This document shows, piece after piece, positions 45,398 to 55,004 of a stretch of DNA of 64,000 nucleotides. The position numbers were made by a program, and so were the translations under genes. This DNA is from CBDCFL01 sp965216135 (lineage in GTDB: Bacteria; Pseudomonadota; Alphaproteobacteria; Rhodobacterales; Rhodobacteraceae). Where the stretch lies: the NCBI GenBank assembly GCA_965216135.1, contig CBDCFL010000020.1, positions 124,001 to 188,000 on the forward strand. The letters are read 5' to 3'. The stretch's first letter is position 1, and each line of letters opens with the position of its first letter. Under the pieces are notes generated by a model, which was given only the letters and a program-made list of their open reading frames with translations, did no database searches and was not told the DNA's origin.

Positions 45398-47071
45398 ATG
45401 GCAGACGCAGCCGCGCAGGATCACGCACATCACGACCGGCCAGGGTTCTTTACGCGCTGGTTCATGTCCACCAACCACAAGGACATCGGTATCTTATATA
45501 TCGTGACCGCCTCGTTGGTTGGGTTCGTGTCGGTGGCCTTTACCGTCTATATGCGGATGGAACTGATGAACCCCGGCGTTCAGTTCATGTGCCTGGAAGG
45601 CACCTCACTGGCCGCCCAAAGCGTCGAGAATTGCACGCCGAACGGCCATCTGTGGAATGTGCTGGTCACGGCCCACGGCATCTTGATGATGTTCTTTGTG
45701 GTGATCCCGGCGCTGTTCGGTGGTTTCGGCAATTATTTCATGCCGTTGCACATCGGCGCGCCGGATATGGCGTTTCCGCGGATGAACAACCTGTCTTACT
45801 GGATGTATGTCGGCGGCACCACGCTGGCGATCCTTTCAGTGATCTCTTCGGGCGGCAATGGACAAACCGGCTCTGGTGTTGGCTGGGTGCTTTACCCGCC
45901 CTTGTCGGTCAACGAGGGCGGCATCTCGATGGATTTCGCCATTTTCGCGGTGCACATGTCGGGTGCGTCGTCGATCCTTGGCGCGATCAACATGATCACC
46001 ACATTCTTGAACATGCGGGCGCCGGGCATGACCCTGTTCAAGGTGCCGCTGTTTGCCTGGTCGATCTTTGTCACCGCCTGGCTGATCCTGCTGGCGCTGC
46101 CGGTCCTGGCCGGTGCGATCACCATGCTTTTGACCGACCGCAATTTCGGCACCACCTTCTTTGATCCCGCCGGGGGCGGTGATCCGATCCTCTATCAGCA
46201 CATCCTGTGGTTCTTCGGCCACCCCGAAGTTTACATCATCATCATGCCCGGCTTCGGCATTATTTCCCATGTGATCGCCACCTTCGCCCGCAAGCCGATC
46301 TTTGGCTACCTGCCGATGGTCTGGGCGCTGATCGCCATTGGTGCCCTCGGCTTCGTCGTCTGGGCGCACCACATGTACACCGTCGGCCTCAGCCTGACCC
46401 AGCAGAGCTATTTCATGCTCGCCACAATCGTGATCGCGGTGCCCACGGGGATCAAGATATTCAGTTGGATCGCGACGATGTGGCAAGGCTCGATCGAGTT
46501 CAAGACGCCGATGATGTTTGCCTTTGGCTTTCTTTTCCTGTTCACCGTTGGCGGTGTGACTGGCATTGTGCTGGCCCAGGCCGGCATCGACCGGGCCTAT
46601 CACGATACCTATTATGTGGTGGCGCATTTTCACTATGTGATGAGCCTTGGCGCGATCTTCTGCATCTTTGCCGGTGTCTATTACTGGATCGGCAAAATGT
46701 CGGGCCGCCAATATCCCGAATGGGCCGGACAGCTGCATTTCTGGGCGATGTTCATCGGCTCGAACCTGACCTTCTTCCCGCAGCATTTTCTGGGCCGTCA
46801 AGGTATGCCGCGCCGCTATATCGATTATCCAGAGGCGTTCGCCTATTGGAACCAGTGGTCGAGCCTGGGTGCGTTCCTGTCCTTTGCCTCGTTCGTCTTT
46901 TTCATTGGCGTGGTGTTCTACACGGTATTCTATGGCAGACGGATCACCGAGAATAACTACTGGAACGATGCCGCCGACACGCTGGAATGGACGCTGCCAT
47001 GCCCGCCGCCGGAACATACGTTCGAGATCCTGCCCAAACAGCAAGACTGGGACAAGGGCACCGCGCATTAG
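45398..47071 (+). CDS. ctaD: Cytochrome c oxidase subunit I, aa3-type
   Basis: 557-aa twelve-helix haem-copper oxidase subunit that reduces oxygen and pumps protons. Key motifs are STNHKDIGILY, HGILMMFFVVIPALFGGFGNYF (with the low-spin haem His nearby), the CuB and Tyr-His crosslink site WFFGHPEVYI, the His pair VWAHHMYTVG, the K-channel region and the haem ligands in VVAHFHYVMS. The start is ATG 45398 (MADAAAQDHAHHDRPG) after AGGAG. It stands alone, as is usual for ctaD in Rhodobacterales, with other subunits elsewhere. Confidence 0.97.
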   Translation: MADAAAQDHAHHDRPGFFTRWFMSTNHKDIGILYIVTASLVGFVSVAFTVYMRMELMNPGVQFMCLEGTSLAAQSVENCTPNGHLWNVLVTAHGILMMFFVVIPALFGGFGNYFMPLHIGAPDMAFPRMNNLSYWMYVGGTTLAILSVISSGGNGQTGSGVGWVLYPPLSVNEGGISMDFAIFAVHMSGASSILGAINMITTFLNMRAPGMTLFKVPLFAWSIFVTAWLILLALPVLAGAITMLLTDRNFGTTFFDPAGGGDPILYQHILWFFGHPEVYIIIMPGFGIISHVIATFARKPIFGYLPMVWALIAIGALGFVVWAHHMYTVGLSLTQQSYFMLATIVIAVPTGIKIFSWIATMWQGSIEFKTPMMFAFGFLFLFTVGGVTGIVLAQAGIDRAYHDTYYVVAHFHYVMSLGAIFCIFAGVYYWIGKMSGRQYPEWAGQLHFWAMFIGSNLTFFPQHFLGRQGMPRRYIDYPEAFAYWNQWSSLGAFLSFASFVFFIGVVFYTVFYGRRITENNYWNDAADTLEWTLPCPPPEHTFEILPKQQDWDKGTAH

Positions 47072-47125
47072 CCGGGCGGCCTTCGTTTATGGCGAGCGAA
47101 AAGGCCGGTCAGGGCTGATGAGCGC

Positions 47126-48325
47126 CTACGCCGAAGCGACGACTTTCGCTGCCGCCTCGGCCCCGCCTGGATTGAACGAAAATCCAAGCGCGCCCAGCCC
47201 CGCCTCGATCGCGCCCACCACGCCGAGGACCATATGCGCATTGACTTGCCCCATATGACCGACGCGGAAATACCCGTGCCAGGCCGGATCGCCGAAGGGC
47301 GCCATGCCAAGGCCGATGCCGAGCGTGACGCCGGTATGTTCCCGAACCCAATCACGCAGGGCGGTCGCCTGCGGGGCCGGGCAGCTGAGCGCGGTGACGC
47401 CATGGGCGCGTATGGCGGGTTCGCGGACATTGAGCTGAACGCCGCCCTCGCCCACATCCCAGGTCTCAAACGCCGCCCAATAGGCGCGCGCGAGATGGGC
47501 GTGCCGGTCCCATGCGGTCTCAAGCCCCTCCTCGGCGATCATGTCAAGCGCCTCGCGCAGCGCAAACAGGTGGTGCGTCGGCGCGGTGCCGTCCCAGTAT
47601 TCCCAGAACTGATCGGGGACGGTCCTTGGCAGCCAATCCCAGTAGCGGCTAACGCGGGTGATGGCGCGTCGTGCGGCGTCGGCGCGCTGGTTGAAATATA
47701 CGAAACCCAGCCCCGGCGGGCACATCAGGCCCTTCTGCGATGCCGCGACCGTCAGATCGACGCCCCAGGCATCCATCTCAAATCGGTCACAGCCCATGCT
47801 GGCGATGCAATCTGCCAGCAAAAGCTCCGGATGGCCTGCCGCATCCAGGCTCTGACGCAGCGCGGCGATGTCATTTTTGACCGAGGTGCCGGTATCGACA
47901 TGCACCGCAAAGACCGCCTTGATCCGGTGCGCTTTGTCGCCTGCCAGACGCGCGGCCACACGGTCGGGATCGATTGCCGATTGAAGCCCGAAATCGATGA
48001 TCTCAGCCTCGATACCCAGCGCGGTCGCCATCTCGGCCCAGCCGTGACCAAACGGCCCGGTCGCCAGAACCAGCGCCAAATCGCCCGGCCCCAGCACATT
48101 GGCAAGTGCTGCTTCCCAGGTGCCGTGACCGTTGGCGATATAGATGGCCACGTGATGGGCGGTACGAGCCAAAGCGCGCAGATCGGCCAGAAGCCCGGGC
48201 ATCATATCGACAAGCGCACCGTGGTAAATATCCGGGCTGTCGCGGTGCATGGCGTTCAAAACTCGCTCGGGCAGAACAGACGGACCAGGGATGGCCAGAT
48301 AGCTGCGTCCACCTGCCAGTGACAT
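47126..48325 (-). CDS. Class V aminotransferase (alanine/serine-glyoxylate type)
   Basis: 399-aa PLP enzyme. The N-terminal LAIPGPSVLPERVLNAM, the segment IYIANGHGTWEAALANVL, the Asp region LLLADCIASMG and the PLP lysine in VAASQKGLMCPPGLGF place it in the alanine- or serine-glyoxylate aminotransferase group. The exact donor cannot be told from sequence. It is convergent with ctaD and divergent from the phosphatase gene. Confidence 0.88.
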   Translation of the reverse strand: MSLAGGRSYLAIPGPSVLPERVLNAMHRDSPDIYHGALVDMMPGLLADLRALARTAHHVAIYIANGHGTWEAALANVLGPGDLALVLATGPFGHGWAEMATALGIEAEIIDFGLQSAIDPDRVAARLAGDKAHRIKAVFAVHVDTGTSVKNDIAALRQSLDAAGHPELLLADCIASMGCDRFEMDAWGVDLTVAASQKGLMCPPGLGFVYFNQRADAARRAITRVSRYWDWLPRTVPDQFWEYWDGTAPTHHLFALREALDMIAEEGLETAWDRHAHLARAYWAAFETWDVGEGGVQLNVREPAIRAHGVTALSCPAPQATALRDWVREHTGVTLGIGLGMAPFGDPAWHGYFRVGHMGQVNAHMVLGVVGAIEAGLGALGFSFNPGGAEAAAKVVASA

Positions 48326-48450
48326 CCGTGGGGTTCCTCTGATTGCGGCTTTGGTGCGCTATGCCTATGGCGTCACATGCGCGCTCTCAAGCGAATTTCT
48401 GCGGGCCAACACCTTGCCGCAGTGCAGCCGACGTTCTACATCCGCGCCTG

Positions 48451-49188
48451 ATGAACAAACGCGCGAACATGGCCAAGCCCAAGCGTCAGGCACCGACCGA
48501 GCATCTGTCGCCGCTGAAACGGCTTGAGCGGCGCATTGATACGGCGACAGGGTTAGATCTGACCACAGCGCGCGGGCGTCGCCGGGCGCGCTGGAACTTC
48601 AACTGGATGGACCATGCCATTCTGCGCACATTCTGGACCAATTTTCACCAGATCGCGCCTGGCGTCTGGCGCTCGAACCATCCCGGCGACAAACGGCTGG
48701 CGCGCTACAAGGCGATGGGCATCGACCATGTCGTGAACCTGCGCGGACGATCCAAGCGCGCCCATCACGTGTTTGAACGCGAGACCTGCGAGAGGCTGGG
48801 GATAACGCTGATCGATGTTCATCTGGCGGCGCGAAAACTGGTCAGCCGCGAGGTGATGCTGGCGCTGATTGACCTGTTCGATACGATCCCACGCCCGTTT
48901 GTGATGCATTGCAAATCGGGCGCGGATCGCGCCGGTCTGGCCGCGGCGATTTACCTAATCCATGTTGAAGGCAAGACGATTGAACAGGCTCTCAGGCAGA
49001 TGAGCGTCCGATACCTGCATTTTCGATTTTCCAGCACCGGAATTCTCGATTTTCTGCTTGAAAGATACGCGCGCGACAATCGTGCCGCTCCGATTACGAT
49101 ACGCGACTGGTTCGCTGAAAAATACGATTCCGTGACCCTGACGGAAGACTATCAAGCACGGCGCAAAGGCCAGACGCCACATGGATGA
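48451..49188 (+). CDS. Tyrosine/dual-specificity phosphatase-like protein
   Basis: About 245 aa. The phosphatase P-loop is VMHCKSGADRAGLA (CX5R with Ser/Ala), preceded by the general-acid region and by APGVWRSNHPGDKRLARYKAMGIDHVVNLRG. The starts ATG 48451 or 48469 fit the family; the frame is open to 48343. It overlaps the downstream exporter gene by eight bases. A role in lipid or polysaccharide phosphate metabolism is possible because of that linkage. Confidence 0.82.
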   Translation: MNKRANMAKPKRQAPTEHLSPLKRLERRIDTATGLDLTTARGRRRARWNFNWMDHAILRTFWTNFHQIAPGVWRSNHPGDKRLARYKAMGIDHVVNLRGRSKRAHHVFERETCERLGITLIDVHLAARKLVSREVMLALIDLFDTIPRPFVMHCKSGADRAGLAAAIYLIHVEGKTIEQALRQMSVRYLHFRFSSTGILDFLLERYARDNRAAPITIRDWFAEKYDSVTLTEDYQARRKGQTPHG

Positions 49189-50944
49189 CAAGCGCTATCC
49201 CTCGGGGCAGCTGGCGCGGTGGTTCTGGTCGGGCTACGCGCGCAAAGCCTTGCCGCTGTTGCTGCTGGCCGGAATATTCATGGTCGCCGAAGGTGCCGCG
49301 CTGGGCGGGTTCAGCTATATGGTCCGCCCGATGTTCGACAGCGTTTTCACCAATGGCGACCGCGCGGCGATCTATTTTGTCGCCTTCGTGGTCTTTGGCA
49401 TTTTCATCGGGCGCGCGATTGCCGGCTTTTGCCAGCGCATTCTGATGGGCATGGCCGGACGGCGCATTCTGGTCGCCGTGCAATCGGATATGGTGGCACA
49501 TGTCCTAACGCTCGACAGTTCCTTTTTCACCGAAAACTCGCCGGGCAAGCTGATGGAACGCGTGCGCGGCGATCCCAATGCAGCCGTTGGCATTGTCTCG
49601 CAGACATTTTCGGCCATCGGCCGTGATCTGACGGCGATGGTGGCGCTGTTGTTCGTTGCGCTGACGACAGATTGGTTCTGGACCATCCTTGCCTTGGCCG
49701 GAGCGCCGCTGATCGTGTGGCCGGTGTCGGTGCTGCAACGGGTATTGCGCGCCATTACCCGCAAATTGCGTATCGTTGCGGGGGAAGTTTCAACCTTTCT
49801 TGATGAGACATTTCACGGCATCGACACCGTCAAGCTGAACGCCATTGAAAAGCAGGAAGCCGGCCGGTTCCGGGTCATCGTGCAGAATTTCGCCCGCATC
49901 ATGATCAAGCAGATTGCCGCGCAGGCGGCGTTTCCTTCGCTGATGGATATTGTCGCGGGTATCGGATTTGTCGGCGTTCTGACCCTGGGCGGCCTGCAGA
50001 TCATCAATGGTGACAAAACCATCGGCGATTTCATGGCGTTTTTCACCGCCATCGCGCTGATGTTCGAGCCGATGCGCCGCCTCGGCGCGCTGACCGGCAG
50101 CTGGCAAAAGGCGCTGGTCAGTATGGAGCGGATGTATTCGGTCTTTGATCAGCAGCCCAGTATCACCAGCCCCAGCCAGCCCGCGATCATCCCGCGGTTT
50201 CCCGAAAAAGCGGATCTTGGCTTTGAGCGGGTATCATTTTCCTACCACGATGCGCCGGTCCTGAGCGACGTCAGCTTTACCGCCGTCGCTGGTCGCACGA
50301 CAGCATTGGTTGGCGCCTCCGGTGCCGGCAAGACCACCGTGATCCGCCTGATCTCACGCCTGATCGATCCGGTCGCGGGCACGATCAGCCTGGGCGGGAC
50401 CGGCACGCGGCAGTTCGATCTGACCGATCTGCGCCGCCTGTTTTCGGTCGTCACGCAGGACACGATGTTGTTTGACGAAACCATCGAGCGCAACATCACC
50501 CTTGGCGCAGAGGTCAGCCAACAGCAGCTGGAGCGCGTGCTGGAGGCCTCATATGTGTCTGAATTTCTGCCCAATTTGCCTAAAGGTCTGCAGAGCGGTG
50601 CCGGGCCGCGCGGCTCGGCATTGTCCGGTGGTCAGCGACAGCGCGTGGCCATTGCCCGCGCGTTGCTGAGGGACACGCCATTCCTGCTTTTGGATGAGGC
50701 AACATCGGCGCTCGACACGCGGAGCGAGAAAATTGTCCAACAGGCGCTGGAAAAACTGTCAGCTGGCCGCACTTCGTTGGTAATCGCGCACCGGCTGTCG
50801 ACCATTCGCAATGCCGCCAATATCATCGTCATGGATCACGGTCGCGTCGTCGATCAGGGCGATCATGATACGCTCCTGGCGCGCGACGGGCTTTATGCCG
50901 GGCTGTATCGCATTCAGTTTCAGACAACACCTATCGACGCCTAG
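49181..50944 (+). CDS. MsbA-type ABC exporter (fused permease and ATPase)
   Basis: 587 aa. Six membrane helices (about 20-300) are followed by an ATPase domain with Walker A GASGAGKTTVIRLI, the signature LSGGQRQRVAIARALL and Walker B FLLLDEATSALD. Such half-transporters dimerise and flip lipids or export drugs. The start ATG 49181 overlaps the phosphatase stop. It resembles lipid A/phospholipid flippases, but the substrate cannot be set from sequence. Confidence 0.9.
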   Translation: MDDKRYPSGQLARWFWSGYARKALPLLLLAGIFMVAEGAALGGFSYMVRPMFDSVFTNGDRAAIYFVAFVVFGIFIGRAIAGFCQRILMGMAGRRILVAVQSDMVAHVLTLDSSFFTENSPGKLMERVRGDPNAAVGIVSQTFSAIGRDLTAMVALLFVALTTDWFWTILALAGAPLIVWPVSVLQRVLRAITRKLRIVAGEVSTFLDETFHGIDTVKLNAIEKQEAGRFRVIVQNFARIMIKQIAAQAAFPSLMDIVAGIGFVGVLTLGGLQIINGDKTIGDFMAFFTAIALMFEPMRRLGALTGSWQKALVSMERMYSVFDQQPSITSPSQPAIIPRFPEKADLGFERVSFSYHDAPVLSDVSFTAVAGRTTALVGASGAGKTTVIRLISRLIDPVAGTISLGGTGTRQFDLTDLRRLFSVVTQDTMLFDETIERNITLGAEVSQQQLERVLEASYVSEFLPNLPKGLQSGAGPRGSALSGGQRQRVAIARALLRDTPFLLLDEATSALDTRSEKIVQQALEKLSAGRTSLVIAHRLSTIRNAANIIVMDHGRVVDQGDHDTLLARDGLYAGLYRIQFQTTPIDA

Positions 50945-50966
50945 AGACATTGGCGCACTATCCGCG

Positions 50967-51674
50967 TCACTCTGATCGCGCGCGCCTGGCATAATCGTCG
51001 GCCAGTTTCGCGGGATCGCCACCCAACAGGTAGCGCACTAGCGTGATCATGTTGCGCCCGCCGTGGCGGATCCAGCCGTGACGCAGATATTTGCCGGCAT
51101 CGGTTGAAATGGTTGCGGGCAACAGCGCGATCCGCCCGCCGAGCGCGCGCGCGATTGCCACATCTTCCATCAATGCGATGTCGGGGTAGCCTCCGACGCT
51201 GTGATACAGGCGTGCAGAGATCAGCAGCCCCTGATCGCCATAGGGCAGGCCCAGACGGCTGCGAAAATTGGCCCAGCCCGCGACGATGCGTGGGGCCACA
51301 CCGGGCGCGCGAAACGCCAGTCTGAAAGCAGCAGCGCCGGTGTGCGAGGCGATATGTGCGTCGACGACCCGGCGCCAGCCGGCTGGCAGATGACAATCGG
51401 CGTGAATAAACAGCAACCACGCGGTGCCATCGGCAGCATCGGCGCCGCGTTTCAGCTGACCGCCGCGCCCGGGCGGCCCGGTGACAGCGTCGACACCACG
51501 TTCGCGCGCAATATCGACGGTCTCGTCGTCAGACCCGCCGTCACTGACGATGATGCGGCAATACTGGCGTTTTTGGTCGTCAACATGGTCCAGACAGCGC
51601 CCAAGCTGCGCGCCCGCATTCAGCGTCGGAATGACCAATGCCAGTTGTGTGCGATTTCGCGCCTTTTCGGCCAT
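50967..51674 (-). CDS. Family 2 glycosyltransferase (TIGR04283-like)
   Basis: About 235 aa. The GT-A start is LALVIPTLNAGAQLGRCLDHV, the nucleotide-sugar region IIVSDGGSDDETVDIARERG, the metal-binding segment LLFIHADCHLPAGW, and GLPYGDQGLLISARLYHSVGGYPDIALMEDVAIARAL matches the TIGR04283 group. The start is ATG 51674; an open extension runs to 51740. It converges on the exporter gene and is divergent from ygfZ. Confidence 0.85.
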   Translation of the reverse strand: MAEKARNRTQLALVIPTLNAGAQLGRCLDHVDDQKRQYCRIIVSDGGSDDETVDIARERGVDAVTGPPGRGGQLKRGADAADGTAWLLFIHADCHLPAGWRRVVDAHIASHTGAAAFRLAFRAPGVAPRIVAGWANFRSRLGLPYGDQGLLISARLYHSVGGYPDIALMEDVAIARALGGRIALLPATISTDAGKYLRHGWIRHGGRNMITLVRYLLGGDPAKLADDYARRARSE

Positions 51675-51721
51675 GCCTGTACACCTTATATAAGGCACCG
51701 ACTGGCACAAGGGTCTGGCAT

Positions 51722-52483
51722 ATGGGCGGCGAGAGGGCAAGAAATCGCACGGTTTTGCGCATTAGCGGCGTGGATCGGGTAAAGTTTCTGCAAGGATTGG
51801 TGAGCAATGATCTGGCGCGCCTTGACGCCGGGCTGGTCTACGCCGCCATGTTGACGCCACAGGGCAAATATCTGGCCGATTTTTTCCTGGTTCCGGCGAG
51901 CAATCACGTTCTGGTTGACGTTCACAGCGGCCAGTCTGACGGTCTGATCCAGCGGCTTGGCATGTATCGGCTGCGCTCCGACGTTCAGATAGAAGCCACG
52001 CAAATCAATGTCCTACGCGGCCTAGGTGATACACCTGACGGTGCTTTGATCGACCCCAGGCAGGCCGCGCTTGGTTGGCGCAGCTATACATCCGCCCAAG
52101 GTGGCACGCCGGCTATCGACTGGGACGCGATCCGCGTGGCGCATCTGATCCCCGCGGCGACAATCGAGCTGATCGCGAATGAAACCTACATCCTTGAGGC
52201 CAATTTTGAGGCGCTGAATGGCGTCGATTTCGCCAAGGGCTGCTATGTCGGCCAGGAAGTGACGGCGCGGATGAAGCACAAGACCGAGCTGCGCAAGGGG
52301 TTGGCGCGGGTCTCGGTTTCTGAACCGGTGCCGGCCGGCACGCCGATTACCGCAAACGGCAAACCGGTGGGGGTCATCTATACGCAATCTGGTGGCCGAG
52401 GCATCGCGCATCTGCGGTTTGATCGGGCCATCGGAGAGCTGCGGGCAGGTCCGGCGAATGTTTCGGTCATTGCGGCTGGTTGA
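51722..52483 (+). CDS. ygfZ: Folate-binding protein YgfZ (GcvT-like)
   Basis: About 253 aa. Signature KGCYVGQEVTARMKHK (with the conserved Cys) and the N-terminal LRISGVDRVKFLQGLVSNDL are typical of YgfZ, a tetrahydrofolate-dependent factor for repair or assembly of Fe-S enzymes. The start is ATG 51722; the frame is open to 51638. It fits the window's folate theme but is not in an operon with the other genes. Confidence 0.9.
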   Translation: MGGERARNRTVLRISGVDRVKFLQGLVSNDLARLDAGLVYAAMLTPQGKYLADFFLVPASNHVLVDVHSGQSDGLIQRLGMYRLRSDVQIEATQINVLRGLGDTPDGALIDPRQAALGWRSYTSAQGGTPAIDWDAIRVAHLIPAATIELIANETYILEANFEALNGVDFAKGCYVGQEVTARMKHKTELRKGLARVSVSEPVPAGTPITANGKPVGVIYTQSGGRGIAHLRFDRAIGELRAGPANVSVIAAG

Positions 52484-52671
52484 CGTGCCCCACGCGCGAC
52501 TTGTCCGAGTCAAAAAATCCCGCGCAGTACTGCTTGTGAGCGGAAATGACGTCTCGAATGAGTGCCGAAGAATTACCGCTTCGAGCCCATTTGGCCTGTT
52601 TCTGCGCCGCAATCATTTTGGAATTAAGCGCCGCAGGAGCGATCAATTGAAATTTCGCCAACCAGGCCGGT

Positions 52672-54000
52672 TCAATAGCGCCCTTCGTTCAGCGCGGTCT
52701 GGACGATCACTTCCAACAGCTCCATGCTGGATTCCGAGCTGACATCTTCGAAATAGATCGTACCCGGCCACGGCGGGTTTCGATCACAATACCCGTTGTC
52801 CCGGATCGCGCGGGCCACGGCTTTCACCGCCGCGACATCACGCTTGGCAACATCGCGCAGCGCCACTTTGGCTGTGGCCAAATCCGACACGCTGTTGCGA
52901 TCAATCTGGGATGAGCCCACCCCGGCACTAAGCGGCACGTTCCAATCAATCGCCTTGTCGCGGTAATAGTCCACCGGCACCTTGTCATCGTGCAGCCTTT
53001 GCACGTAATCGCGACAGACCGAATGTTTGGCTTTGGTCAGATCATCCAGCGTCACCCGAATCTCGGGCTCTGCAGATGCGCCGCCTCTGCGGGCATTGCG
53101 CCGGTTTTTCTGCGGGGCCTGGGTCACATAATCGCCGCGATAATTGGCGTCATAAACCCGGTGGCCCCAAGGCTCGCTATCCACCAGATAACTGATCGCA
53201 TCGATCGAAATGTCCCGGCAATTCCGTGGCCCGATGAAAAACGGCGACCCCGAGGCGTCTGACAACTCGATCCAGCCATTGGGGAATTTCGACATGAAAT
53301 CGTTGATCCAGGGCCGGTGCACCGTGTCGACCAGTTGCATCAGCAGTTGCTTGGCAAATTCCGGTTCGTGCACCAGTGCCGCCAGCAGCGGCTCCTGTCC
53401 GAAACTATCCGCCGCCAGGCTGTATGGCGCCGACAGATGCAGGACCGGCTCCAGCCCGGTCAGGCTGACATAGACGCGGATCATCTCTTCGATAATGGCC
53501 GGGATGCCGGTGCTGAAGTCGGGCGTGCGGGGCACCTGCCAGTTCTCGCGATTGAACAGCATCACGTCCGGGTCCGACCCCGGAGGAAACTTGTCAGGGT
53601 ACATGGTTTCCTGGCCCAGAGCCTCGGCGGTAAAGGCATAAACCGGCCAACTGAGGTAAAGCTTGTTCATCCCCAGCAACCGCCGGTTCATCATCGTTGT
53701 TCGGACATACCGTTCCGGATCGCCTTTATAGAATTCGGCCGATTCATACCCAAAGAGATCATGCATGATCGTCAGGGTCATCAGGTTGATCGATCCACCG
53801 ATATGAATCGCGTCGGTCGGACCGGCCCAGGCAAAATTTTCGTCAAATTTACCGTCGATCGTATCGACCAACAGGCGTTTCAGCTCATCGCGGCCGGCTG
53901 TGTCGCCGTTCTGCCAAGCCTCGAGCAAACGAATGCCATTGGGAAACTCCAATCGGTCACTCGATGTGCCGCCAAAAGTTTTCTGGGGGGTGTGATACAT
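52672..54000 (-). CDS. UroD-superfamily methylcobamide-type methyltransferase
   Basis: About 442 aa, much longer than haem-pathway uroporphyrinogen decarboxylase. The segments NRRLLGMNKLYLSWPVYAFTAEALGQ, GLEPVLHLSAPYSLAADSFGQEPLL and HRPWINDFMSKFPNGWIELSDASGSPFF fit UroD-like corrinoid methyltransferases (MtaA/MtbA relatives and unassigned groups). A basic Asn/Arg segment (QKNRRNARRGG) lies in the middle. The start is ATG 54000; the frame is open to 54036. It is divergent from a LysR regulator with 95 bp between, which probably controls it. Confidence 0.75.
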   Translation of the reverse strand: MYHTPQKTFGGTSSDRLEFPNGIRLLEAWQNGDTAGRDELKRLLVDTIDGKFDENFAWAGPTDAIHIGGSINLMTLTIMHDLFGYESAEFYKGDPERYVRTTMMNRRLLGMNKLYLSWPVYAFTAEALGQETMYPDKFPPGSDPDVMLFNRENWQVPRTPDFSTGIPAIIEEMIRVYVSLTGLEPVLHLSAPYSLAADSFGQEPLLAALVHEPEFAKQLLMQLVDTVHRPWINDFMSKFPNGWIELSDASGSPFFIGPRNCRDISIDAISYLVDSEPWGHRVYDANYRGDYVTQAPQKNRRNARRGGASAEPEIRVTLDDLTKAKHSVCRDYVQRLHDDKVPVDYYRDKAIDWNVPLSAGVGSSQIDRNSVSDLATAKVALRDVAKRDVAAVKAVARAIRDNGYCDRNPPWPGTIYFEDVSSESSMELLEVIVQTALNEGRY

Positions 54001-54095
54001 TGCTACAATTCCGCGGTCATAACATGAGTGCATCATAAAATTGGGAAATGTATATTAAAGCTGGTAAAATCACATAGCTCACATAATATTACTGT

Positions 54096-55004
54096 ATGTA
54101 TAGCACCAGAAATATCCAACCGATCCTCAATGCCCTCTTTGTCTTTGAAGTCGCGGCGCGCGAGCTGAGTTTTACCAGGGCGGCGCAACATCTTGGCATG
54201 GCGCAGCCTTCGGTCAGTCGCTTCATTGCCAATCTGGAAGATCACGTCGGCGCGCCGCTGTTTCACCGCCGCCACAGCCGGATCGAGATGACCGCGGCGG
54301 GTGACGCGCTGTACAAGGCGGCCGAGCTGGGGCTGGGACACATACGCGCTGTCATCGACAGCCTGTTGTCCGAGCAGGGGGCGGACCGGCTGTCAATCGC
54401 CTGCACCCATGGATTTGCCCATATGTGGGTGCTGCCGCGGATCGAAGCGCTCAGGTCGCTGTTGCCGGGATGGGATATCCGGCTGAATACGTCGGACCAG
54501 CCGCATGGGGCCGATTTCAACGATTCCGATATCGTCATCCGTTTTGGCACCGGCGACTGGCCGGATATGCATACCACCTTTCTCTATGGCGAACAGGTGT
54601 TCCCGGTCTGCGCGCCGGGGTTGCTGCAGGTGCATGACCTACAGGGCGATGCTGTCCAGCCAGGCGATCTGGCCGCGCTGCCGCTGCTGGTGCAGGATCA
54701 TGGCGAATTCGGCTGGCTGAGCTGGCCTGACTGGTTCAAGGCGTTCGGCGTTATCCGCGACCAACTGCCTGCCACCCATCCGGTGCCAGGTTATCACTTC
54801 ATCTTGCAGGCCGCGACCGAAGGCAAAGGTGTGGCGCTGGCTTGGTCGCACCTGACCGAACCCTATCTGGCCAATGGCTGGCTGATCGAGTTGCCCGATA
54901 TGCGGGTCAAAACCAGGAACGGCTATTACGCCACACATGCGCTAGATCACCCGCATGCGGCAGTGATTAATCAATGGTTAGAGGCATGTCGCGGACAGGC
55001 GTGA
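54096..55004 (+). CDS. LysR-family transcriptional regulator
   Basis: 302 aa. The N-terminal winged helix (LNALFVFEVAARELSFTRAAQHLGMAQPSVSRFIANLEDHVGAPLF) is followed by an effector-binding domain. It is divergently placed to the UroD-type methyltransferase gene, the classical arrangement for LysR autoregulation and control of the neighbour. The stop TGA lies inside a 19-bp direct repeat (54995-55013), so the last codons are part of the repeated sequence. Confidence 0.9.
   Translation: MYSTRNIQPILNALFVFEVAARELSFTRAAQHLGMAQPSVSRFIANLEDHVGAPLFHRRHSRIEMTAAGDALYKAAELGLGHIRAVIDSLLSEQGADRLSIACTHGFAHMWVLPRIEALRSLLPGWDIRLNTSDQPHGADFNDSDIVIRFGTGDWPDMHTTFLYGEQVFPVCAPGLLQVHDLQGDAVQPGDLAALPLLVQDHGEFGWLSWPDWFKAFGVIRDQLPATHPVPGYHFILQAATEGKGVALAWSHLTEPYLANGWLIELPDMRVKTRNGYYATHALDHPHAAVINQWLEACRGQA

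Noticed and set aside
52672..54000. Haem-pathway hemE (uroporphyrinogen decarboxylase)
   Set aside because: The protein is about 100 residues too long, and the visible motifs fit the corrinoid-methyltransferase side of the superfamily, so I did not use that name.
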